The position numbers and the translations under genes are program-made. From the NCBI RefSeq assembly GCF_040214835.1, contig NZ_CP157874.1:2236001-2300000 (forward strand): DNA of 64,000 bases, written 5' to 3'. Position 1 is the first letter of the stretch; each line of letters begins with the position of its first letter. Source of the stretch: Pseudomonas asiatica (GTDB lineage Bacteria; Pseudomonadota; Gammaproteobacteria; Pseudomonadales; Pseudomonadaceae). Positions 55,134 to 62,110 of the stretch are shown here, piece after piece. Under the pieces are notes generated by a model that saw only the letters and a list, made by a program, of their open reading frames with translations, was not told the DNA's origin and did no database searches.

Positions 55134-56204
55134 TCAACCGGCGATGGCTTCGGCCACGGCCTCGCCAAAGGCGCGGCAGCCCAGTTGGCCACCGAGGTCG
55201 GCAGTGCGCTTGGCCGGGTCTTCCAGCACAGCGTCCACGGCCTGTTCCATGGCCTTGCCGGCTTCGAACAGCGCCGGCTTGCCATGGTGCTCGCCCATCC
55301 ACTGCAACAGCATGGCCACCGACAAGATCATCGACACCGGGTTGGCCTTGTCCTGGCCGGCGATATCGGGCGCCGAACCATGCTGGGCCTGGGCGCAGCA
55401 ATGGATGTCGCTGGCCATCATCGAACCGGCCAGGCCCAGGCTACCGGACAGCTCGCTGGCCAGGTCGCTGATGATGTCGCCGTAGAAGTTGGTCGCCACC
55501 AGCACATCGAAGCGCTCCGGGCTGCGCACCAGGTGGGCCGTGGAAGCATCCACCAGCAGGTCGTCCAGTTGCACTTCGGGGAAGTCCTTGGCCACGTTGC
55601 GCACGCATTCCAGGAATAACCCGTCGGTCATGTGGAAGCTGTTGGCCTTGTGGATCGCGGTGACCTTGCGCTTGCGCTTCATCGCCAGTTCGAAGGCGCG
55701 GCGGGTGATGCGCTCGCAGCAGTGCCGGGTGATCTTGCGGGTTGACAGGGCCATGTCGGGCGAGGGCATCACTTCACCCCAGCCACGGCTCATGTTGCGG
55801 TCCGGGTAGAAGCCTTCGGTGGCCTCGCGCATGATCACCAGGTCCATGTGCTTGCCCGGCTTCATGTTGGATTCCAGGAAGCTGCGGGTACGCGCCGGGC
55901 GTACGTTGGCGTACAGGTCCAGGCCGATGCGGAAGCCCGCCGAAACGTTGCGACCGCCTTTCTCCGGGGCCGGGTAGTCGGCATGGGACTGGGTGCCGAG
56001 GATGATGCCGTCGTAGGTCTTGGCCTTCTCCAGCACTTCGTCGCGCAGGGTGGTGCCGTACTTTTCCAGGCTGGCGAAGCCGACGTCGTCGTAATCGAAC
56101 GACAGGCCCAGGTCGAACTTGCGGTTGGCAGCGTGCAGTGCCGCCATCGACGACTCCACGATCTCGGGGCCGATACCGTCGCAGGGAAGAACCAGAATTC
56201 GCAT
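55134..56204 (-). CDS. Isopropylmalate/tartrate dehydrogenase-family enzyme
   Basis: A 356-residue NAD(P)-dependent beta-decarboxylating or hydroxy-acid dehydrogenase: RILVLPCDGIGPEIV, VIMREATEGFYPDRN, KVTAIHKANSFHMTDGLFLE (catalytic Lys), DVLVATNFYGDIISDLASELSG (metal aspartates). It resembles tartrate dehydrogenase/D-malate enzymes more than LeuB. The otn pathway usually begins with a different dehydrogenase (LtnD, 6-phosphogluconate-dehydrogenase type), so this one is an unusual partner and probably oxidises the C4 acid feeding OtnK. ATG 56202-56204 has AGGAG 6 bases upstream; an adjacent GTG is less likely. Confidence 0.88.
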   Translation of the reverse strand: MRILVLPCDGIGPEIVESSMAALHAANRKFDLGLSFDYDDVGFASLEKYGTTLRDEVLEKAKTYDGIILGTQSHADYPAPEKGGRNVSAGFRIGLDLYANVRPARTRSFLESNMKPGKHMDLVIMREATEGFYPDRNMSRGWGEVMPSPDMALSTRKITRHCCERITRRAFELAMKRKRKVTAIHKANSFHMTDGLFLECVRNVAKDFPEVQLDDLLVDASTAHLVRSPERFDVLVATNFYGDIISDLASELSGSLGLAGSMMASDIHCCAQAQHGSAPDIAGQDKANPVSMILSVAMLLQWMGEHHGKPALFEAGKAMEQAVDAVLEDPAKRTADLGGQLGCRAFGEAVAEAIAG

Positions 56205-56383
56205 CACACTCTCCTAACCATTTTTATTCGGGCGTTCTATTGAGGATCAAGGCGCTTCATCGACGTCGCTCGATAGTGTACGTCGTGATTACGAAATACA
56301 TTAAAGGCCAGCCGACAAGCGGGTTTTCGGTGCCATTGGTTGTGCATCTTGGGTTGGCGTTATTCGCTCGACTTTGCATTTTA

Positions 56384-56393
56384 TTGCATGCAA
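56384..56393. promoter_or_regulatory. TTGCATGCAA palindrome in divergent promoter region
   Basis: This perfect 10-bp palindrome lies in the AT-rich 248-base gap between the dehydrogenase and rraA-like genes, with TTTGCATT just before and TTCATGCAACA just after. A related palindrome (CAAAAATGCATTTTTG) stands before the SDR gene. They may be sites of one of the GntR proteins; this is inference. Confidence 0.35.
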
Positions 56394-56452
56394 AACCAAT
56401 TCATGCAACATTTGTTTCGGCTACGGAGCTACTGAACAAAGGAGAGCGCAAC

Positions 56453-56929
56453 ATGATCAAGACCACGGACCTGTGCGACGAACTGGGCGAGCGGGCGCGG
56501 GTGCTGGCGCCGGTATTCGTCGACTTGGGCGGCAAGCGCGACTTCCAGGGGCGGGCGGTGACGGTGAAGTGCTTCGAGGACAATTCACGGGTCAAGGAGC
56601 TGAGCACTCAGCCAGGGCAGGGCAAGGTATTGGTGATAGATGGTGGTGGCAGCGAGCGTTGCGCGCTGTTCGGCGACCACATTGCCGAAGACCTGGCGCG
56701 CAACGGCTGGGCAGGTGTGCTGGTGTACGGCCATGTGCGCGACAAGGCCGTGCTGCAGGGGCTGCCTCTGGCGATCAAGGCCTTGGGCGTGACCCCGCGC
56801 AAGTCGGTCAAGCGCAACGAAGGGCAGGTGGGCCTGAGCGTGACGTTCGCCGGGCAGACCATCGCCGCCAGTGACTGGCTGTATGGCGACGATGATGGTG
56901 TGGTTGTGCTCGACGCGCCGTGCGCCTAA
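56453..56929 (+). CDS. RraA-fold protein (RraA or oxaloacetate decarboxylase/HMG-type aldolase)
   Basis: A 158-residue protein of the RraA/MenG-like family: TTDLCDELGERARVLAPVF, KVLVIDGGGSERCALFGD and VLVYGHVRDKAVL. It is about the size of E. coli RraA (161), inhibitor of RNase E; close relatives are metal-dependent 4-hydroxy-4-methyl-2-oxoglutarate aldolases with oxaloacetate decarboxylase activity. The Gly...Arg-Asp (HVRD) motif used by the aldolases is kept. Its location among hydroxy-acid genes favours the enzyme reading, but the length favours RraA. ATG 56453 has GGAG 7 bases upstream. It ends overlapping the GntR gene by 4 bases, tail to tail. Confidence 0.8.
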   Translation: MIKTTDLCDELGERARVLAPVFVDLGGKRDFQGRAVTVKCFEDNSRVKELSTQPGQGKVLVIDGGGSERCALFGDHIAEDLARNGWAGVLVYGHVRDKAVLQGLPLAIKALGVTPRKSVKRNEGQVGLSVTFAGQTIAASDWLYGDDDGVVVLDAPCA

Positions 56930-57864
56930 CCCAGGTCGGCGACCGCCAGCGCCTGTTTCAAGTCCCGGGCTTCCTGGGCTTCGCGGGCGGCCTTGAGGCG
57001 GCTGACCACGTCGAGGTGCTGGCGCAGAAAGGCCGCTGCCTCTTCGCGCCGGCCTTGTTCAATCAGGTCGAGCAGCTGGATGTGTTCCTTGCACTGGCTG
57101 ATCAGCCGAGGGCGGTCGACGTTGGACTGGTAGGCCATGAACCGGCGCAGCTGGTTTTGCCGGCGGATCGCTTCAAGGAAGAAGGTGTTGCCCGAGCAGC
57201 GCACGATCAGTTCGTGCAGTTGCGAGCCGATCTGGAACAGTTGCGAGCGGGACAGGGTGAAGATATCGCCATCGAGCAGTTCCTGCTGGATGCGCCGCGC
57301 CTTGGCGAAGGCAGCGCTGTCGACCTTGTAGGTGGGCTCCAGCAGCGCTGCCGGCTCGATAGCCATGCGGAAGCGGTAGCTCTGTATATGCGCTTCGGAG
57401 TCATGCAGGAAGCTGTTGATGCTCCAGCCCTGGCCCGGGTTGCGTTCGATCATGCCTTCGTTGGCCAGGCGATTGAGCACCTTGAGCAACTGGCCGCGTG
57501 GTACGTCGTACTTGCGCAGCAACTCGGCCTCGAAGAACGAGGTGCTGATCTCGCCGGCCAGTACATCGTCGACCACGCGCAGGTAGAAGTCTTCGAAGGT
57601 GTCGACGTCCAGCGGCAACTTGCGTACGTCGATGTCGCGGGCATCGCGGGTGAGAAAGTAGCCGCGGTTCGGCTCCTTTACTGCCAGGCCGAGGTCTTCG
57701 AGCAAGGCAAAGCCGCGGCGCACCGGCGAGCGCGATACACCCAGTTCCTTGGCGAAGGCTTCTTCGCGCAGCGGGTCGCCAGCGCGCATGGAGCGGGCTC
57801 GGGCCATGTCGAGGATTTTCGGTGCGAGTTGGCCGGCGAGGTCCGTTTTTATCTTGGAGGTCAT
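56926..57864 (-). CDS. GntR-family regulator with double winged helix and FCD-like domain
   Basis: A 312-residue regulator. First winged helix at about 20-75 (GDPLREEAFAKELGVSRSPV, LAVKEPNRGYFLT), second at about 100-150 (AELLRKYDVPRGQLLKVLNR, MIERNPGQGWSIN), then an FCD-type domain (RFRMAIEPAALLEPTYKVD, SQLHELIVRCSGNTFF). The same build as the 50882 gene, though the sequences differ widely. ATG 57862-57864 is the best start, AGGA directly upstream. It is divergent from the racemase-like gene and may control that unit. Confidence 0.88.
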   Translation of the reverse strand: MTSKIKTDLAGQLAPKILDMARARSMRAGDPLREEAFAKELGVSRSPVRRGFALLEDLGLAVKEPNRGYFLTRDARDIDVRKLPLDVDTFEDFYLRVVDDVLAGEISTSFFEAELLRKYDVPRGQLLKVLNRLANEGMIERNPGQGWSINSFLHDSEAHIQSYRFRMAIEPAALLEPTYKVDSAAFAKARRIQQELLDGDIFTLSRSQLFQIGSQLHELIVRCSGNTFFLEAIRRQNQLRRFMAYQSNVDRPRLISQCKEHIQLLDLIEQGRREEAAAFLRQHLDVVSRLKAAREAQEARDLKQALAVADLG

Positions 57865-57985
57865 GTCCTGGCGCTTCGAGCAACGGGCGGCGAGCCGCAA
57901 AAAACAGCCGGGCAACCCCCGGCCGGAAACATCATCCCTGGCAAGCCTGGCTTGCCGTCAACAATGTTTGCACCCCGGAGAACGC

Positions 57986-58648
57986 ATGACCAGCACCAAA
58001 CGCATTTTTCTCATACACGCCACGCCCGTGGCCATTGCGCCGATCAACGAAACCTTTGCCCGGCTGTGGCCCGAGGCCGAGCTGTGCAACCTGCTGGAAG
58101 ACTCGCTGTCGCGCGACCTGCGCAGCGCCGGGCAGTTGACCGACGACCTGAAACGGCGCTTTTGCGAACTGGCCCGCTACGCCCGCGATGCTGGCGCGCA
58201 TGCGGTACTGTTTACCTGTTCGGCGTTTGGCGAAGCCATCGAGTCGAGTCGCCGGGAGTTGGATATCCCGGTGCTCAAGCCTAATGAGGCGATGATCGAC
58301 GAGGCACTGGGGCAGGCGCGCACGATAGGTATCCTTGCCACCTTCGAGCCCAGCATCGGTTCGATGAGTGAGGAGTTTGCCAAGGCGGCCGACGCGCGTG
58401 GTGTGCAGATTCGCATTGTATCGGGTGCTTGCCCGCACGCGCTGGAAGCCCTGCACCAGGGCGATGCAGCCCGGCATGACCGCCTGATTGCCGACCTGGC
58501 CGGGCAGATCGAGGCGTGCGATGTGCTGTGCTTTGCCCAGTTCTCCATGACCCGGGCCGCGGAAGGTGCGCGCTATGCCAGCGGGCGACCGGTGCTGACT
58601 ACGCCAGATAGTGCGGTGCTGATGCTGCGTAGGCTTCTGGAGGCTTGA
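57986..58648 (+). CDS. Aspartate/glutamate racemase-fold protein
   Basis: A 220-residue protein with N-terminal IFLIHATPVAIAPINETF and the first catalytic-type cysteine Cys78 in AVLFTCSAFGEAI. The second site, usually GCT or GCA after a hydrophobic strand, reads DVLCFAQFSM: the cysteine (Cys182) is one place early and phenylalanine stands at the usual position. Family members include racemases and arylmalonate/maleate-type decarboxylases and isomerases using one or two cysteines. GGAG lies 5 bases before ATG. Substrate unknown. Confidence 0.8.
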   Translation: MTSTKRIFLIHATPVAIAPINETFARLWPEAELCNLLEDSLSRDLRSAGQLTDDLKRRFCELARYARDAGAHAVLFTCSAFGEAIESSRRELDIPVLKPNEAMIDEALGQARTIGILATFEPSIGSMSEEFAKAADARGVQIRIVSGACPHALEALHQGDAARHDRLIADLAGQIEACDVLCFAQFSMTRAAEGARYASGRPVLTTPDSAVLMLRRLLEA

Positions 58649-58693
58649 CACTCGACTGGGCCATGCGGGCTTCAGTTACTGCCTATTTAAGTT

Positions 58694-58709
58694 CAAAAAT
58701 GCATTTTTG
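58694..58709. promoter_or_regulatory. CAAAAATGCATTTTTG palindrome before the SDR gene
   Basis: A perfect 16-bp palindrome in the 193-base AT-rich gap between the racemase-like and SDR genes, about 130 bases before the SDR start. Its core (ATGCAT with flanking A and T runs) resembles the 56384 site. Probably a regulator-binding site; which regulator is unknown. Confidence 0.4.
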
Positions 58710-58841
58710 TTTTCGTCGGGCATGCGAAATAAATTGTACTGTGTTGGCTTGCAAAACAATCAGGCTTCGCGTTAAGTAGTCAGCAACCGCCGCCACCGGT
58801 GGCCAGCAATGCTCCCCACAAAAACAATACGGAGTACACCC

Positions 58842-59585
58842 ATGAGCAAACGTATCGCCTACGTCACCGCGGGAATGGGCGGCCTTGGCACTGCCATCTG
58901 CCAGCGCCTGGCCCGGGATGGTTTCACCGTCGTGGTCGGCTGCGGCCCTGCATCGCCACACAAGGACGCCTGGCTGGCCGAGCAGAAACAGCACGGCTTC
59001 GACTTCATCGCCTCGGAAGGCAATGTCGCCGACTGGGACTCGTGCCAGGAGGCCTTTGCCCGTATCAAGCGCGAAGTCGGCCCGGTGGATGTACTGGTGA
59101 ACAACGCCGGCACCGCGATCAACGTGGTGTTCCGCGACATGCAGCCCGGTGACTGGAGCACGGTCATCGATACCAACCTCAATTCCCTGTTCAACGTCAC
59201 TCGCCAGGTCATCGACGACATGGTCGCCCGTAGCTGGGGCCGGGTAATCAATATTTCCTCGGTCAACGCCCAGATCGGCCAGGTAGGCCAGGTAAACTAT
59301 TCCACCGCCAAATCGGCGATTCGCGGCTTCACCCGCGCGCTGGCCCGCGAAGTTGGCGCACGCGGGGTGACGGTGAACACCGTATCGCCGGGCTTCATCA
59401 CCACGGCCAAACTGCGCTCGGTCACCAGTGCCTCGGTGATGGACCGCATCATCCAGGACATCCCCGCGCGCCGCCTGGGTACCCCGGACGAAATCGCCGC
59501 CATTTGTGCCTGGCTGGCATCTGACGAATCGGGCTATGCAAACGGGGCGGATTTCTCGCTCAATGGCGGCCTGCACATGAGTTGA
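58842..59585 (+). CDS. SDR oxidoreductase, PhaB/FabG-like
   Basis: A 247-residue SDR: TAGMGGLG cofactor motif (a Gly-variant of TGxxxGxG), NNAG, catalytic Ser in NISSVNAQIGQVG and Tyr-x3-Lys in YSTAKSA. The sequence resembles acetoacetyl-CoA reductases (PhaB) more than FabG (NLNSLFNVTRQVIDDM). Given neighbours for hydroxy-acid use, a hydroxy-acid or its CoA ester may be the substrate instead. ATG 58842 has GGAG 8 bases upstream. Confidence 0.85.
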   Translation: MSKRIAYVTAGMGGLGTAICQRLARDGFTVVVGCGPASPHKDAWLAEQKQHGFDFIASEGNVADWDSCQEAFARIKREVGPVDVLVNNAGTAINVVFRDMQPGDWSTVIDTNLNSLFNVTRQVIDDMVARSWGRVINISSVNAQIGQVGQVNYSTAKSAIRGFTRALAREVGARGVTVNTVSPGFITTAKLRSVTSASVMDRIIQDIPARRLGTPDEIAAICAWLASDESGYANGADFSLNGGLHMS

Positions 59586-59677
59586 CGGCGCAGGCCGGCT
59601 GCCTGCCGCTTTACCTTGATGCGTCTCTTCGGCGCTGACTCATAAAAACAATTGTATTTCAAGTCAAGGTGATACAA

Positions 59678-61009
59678 ATGCTGTCAATTCTTGGATACGG
59701 CATGATCGTGACCTTCATGGCCCTGATCATGACCAAGCGCCTGTCGCCGCTGGTGGCCATGACTACGGTACCGATTTTATTCGCGCTGTTCGCAGGCTTC
59801 GGGCCGGACATGGGCGACATGATGATCGAGGGGCTGCGCAAGGTCGCGCCCACGGCGATCATGGTGATGTTCGCCATCCTCTACTTCGGGGTGATGTTCG
59901 ACACCGGCCTGTTCGACCCCATAATCAAGAAGTTCATCCTGCTGATCGGCGGCGACCCGATGAAAGCGGTGGTGTTCGCCGCCCTGCTGGCGGGGCTGGT
60001 GTCGCTCGACGGCGACGGCTCGACCACCTACATGATCACTGTCACGGCCATGTTGCCGCTGTTCAAGCGCATGCGCCTGGACCCGCTGGCGCTGACCTGC
60101 GTGGTGATTCTTGCCGCCAGCGTCACCAACCTGCTGCCCTGGGGTGGGCCGCTGGCCCGTGCCGCCGCCTCGCTGCAGGTGGAAACCGCCGAACTGTTCC
60201 TGCCGTTGATCCCGACCCTGATCATCAGCTTCCTCGGCGTACTGCTGCTGGCCTGGTTCATCGGTACCCGTGAACGCCAGCGCCTGGGCCGCCTGCCGCA
60301 GTCGTTGGGCGCGGCCGCCACGGTGTTCGACGATACCGACAACGAGGCTACGCCGTCGCTGTCGGAAGAAAACGCCGAACTACGCCGGCCCAAGCTGTTC
60401 TGGCTGAATGCCGGCTTGACCATCGCCCTGATGGCTGGCCTGGTGCTGGAAATCCTGCCGCTGGCGATTCTGTTCATGGTGGCGTTCTCGATCGCCCTGG
60501 TGATCAACTACCCGCACATGCAGGACCAGCGCAGGCGCATTTCTGCCCACGCGCCGACGGCGTTGAACCAGATCGCCATCTTCCTCGCTGCCGGCATCCT
60601 CGCGGGCATCCTCTCGGGCACCGGCATGGTCGATGCCATGTCCAAGAGTTTCCTCGACATGCTGCCGGCAAGCTGGGGGCCGTACATGGCACCGATTACG
60701 GCGTTGGCAAGCATTCCCGGCACCTTCTTCATGTCCAACGACGCCTTCTACTACGGGGTACTGCCAGTGCTGGCCAAGGCCGCCGAGGTGTACGGCATCA
60801 CCCATGCCGAGATCGGCCGTGCCTCGCTGGTCGGCCAGCCCATCCACCTGCTGAGCCCGCTAGTGGCCTCGACCTACTTGCTGTGTGGCCTGGCTGGGGT
60901 AGAGTTCAGTGACCACCAGAAGTACACGCTGAAATGGGCGTTCGCGCTGTGCATGCTGATCATGTTCGTGGCCATGGGCTTTGGCCTGTTCCCATGGAGC
61001 GCTGGCTGA
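59678..61009 (+). CDS. CitMHS-family citrate-type transporter
   Basis: A 443-residue inner-membrane transporter with about eleven helices. Family marks: LVSLDGDGSTTYMITVTAMLPL, NLLPWGGPLARAA and a conserved SNDAFYYGVLPVL. CitMHS proteins carry metal-citrate complexes with protons; some import other tri- or dicarboxylates. ATG 59678 is chosen, AAGG 8 bases upstream; a GTG three codons earlier is possible. It is probably co-transcribed with the SDR upstream (92 bases apart) and precedes a LysR gene and an aconitase-type gene. Confidence 0.9.
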   Translation: MLSILGYGMIVTFMALIMTKRLSPLVAMTTVPILFALFAGFGPDMGDMMIEGLRKVAPTAIMVMFAILYFGVMFDTGLFDPIIKKFILLIGGDPMKAVVFAALLAGLVSLDGDGSTTYMITVTAMLPLFKRMRLDPLALTCVVILAASVTNLLPWGGPLARAAASLQVETAELFLPLIPTLIISFLGVLLLAWFIGTRERQRLGRLPQSLGAAATVFDDTDNEATPSLSEENAELRRPKLFWLNAGLTIALMAGLVLEILPLAILFMVAFSIALVINYPHMQDQRRRISAHAPTALNQIAIFLAAGILAGILSGTGMVDAMSKSFLDMLPASWGPYMAPITALASIPGTFFMSNDAFYYGVLPVLAKAAEVYGITHAEIGRASLVGQPIHLLSPLVASTYLLCGLAGVEFSDHQKYTLKWAFALCMLIMFVAMGFGLFPWSAG

Positions 61010-61073
61010 CCCGCGCCGATCAACACCGGGGTGGCCGCAGGCTGCTCCGGCTTCTGCCTTTCAGGACTTTGCC

Positions 61074-61961
61074 GTGCGTTACGACCTTACCAGCCTGGAC
61101 CTGTTCATCACCGTGGCCCAGGAGCGCAATCTCACCCGCACCAGCCGCATCAAGCATGTGGCGGTGTCGGCGATCAGCAAGCGCATCACCGAGCTGGAGG
61201 CGCAGATCGGCTCGCCGCTGCTGGTGCGCAATGCTCGCGGCGTGGAGCTGACCCCGGCGGGGCAGTCGCTACTGTTCTACGCCCGCCAGCTCAAGCAGAC
61301 CATGGCCCAACTGGATACCGAGCTGAGCGGCTACGCCAGCGGGGTCAAGGGCCATATCCGTATCCATGCCATTACCTCGGCGCTGTCGCAGTTCCTGCCG
61401 CAGGACCTGGCCGGCTTTGCCCAGCTGTACCCGGCGATCAAGTTCGACATCGAAGAGCGGGTAGGCTCGGCGGTGGTCCGTGCAGTTGCCGACGGGCGCG
61501 CCGACCTTGGCATCATCGCCGCGCAAACTCCTGCTCAGGGCCTGGAAACCTTCCCCTACCGGCACGACGAACTGACCTTGGCCGTACCTGTCGGGCATGC
61601 TCTGGCGACCCGTCAGCGGGTGCGCTTCGAAGAGGTGCTGGAGCACGAGATGGTCGGCCCGCACCTGGAAAGCTCGGTGCACACCTTGCTCACCAGTGAA
61701 GCCGAGCGGCTGGGCAAGGCACTGAAGCTGCGTATCCGTATCAGCAGCTTTGACTGCATGTGCCGCATGGTGTCGAACGGGCTCGGTGTCGCCGTGCTGC
61801 CGCGCAGTGTCATCGACCAGTACCTGCGCAGCCACAAGATCAAGGCGGTGACCCTTGACGAGCCTTGGGCGCAGCGCACCCTGCTGCTGGCGTTGCGCAA
61901 GTTCGATGGCGCCTCGGCCACCCTCAAGACCTTTGTCGACCACCTGAAACTGGCGGATTAG
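61074..61961 (+). CDS. LysR-family regulator
   Basis: A 295-residue LysR protein: helix-turn-helix at residues about 15-45 (ERNLTRTSRIKHVAVSAISK), RNARGVELTPAGQ wing end, and a substrate-binding domain from about residue 90. GTG 61074 is selected because AGGA lies 7 bases upstream; longer translations read through GC-rich non-coding sequence. Being between the CitMHS and aconitase genes on the same strand, it likely controls them. Confidence 0.87.
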   Translation: MRYDLTSLDLFITVAQERNLTRTSRIKHVAVSAISKRITELEAQIGSPLLVRNARGVELTPAGQSLLFYARQLKQTMAQLDTELSGYASGVKGHIRIHAITSALSQFLPQDLAGFAQLYPAIKFDIEERVGSAVVRAVADGRADLGIIAAQTPAQGLETFPYRHDELTLAVPVGHALATRQRVRFEEVLEHEMVGPHLESSVHTLLTSEAERLGKALKLRIRISSFDCMCRMVSNGLGVAVLPRSVIDQYLRSHKIKAVTLDEPWAQRTLLLALRKFDGASATLKTFVDHLKLAD

Positions 61962-62110
61962 GGCCATTGTTGAGCGTTCGCGATTGGCGAACGCTGCTGT
62001 GGTAATTGATCAATTTTCATCCGCCCAGGCTGCTTTTACCATCGGCTCATCCACAACGCCGAGTGCCGATTACGGCCTGTGCACACGACCAGAAACCGAG
62101 CGATACGAGC

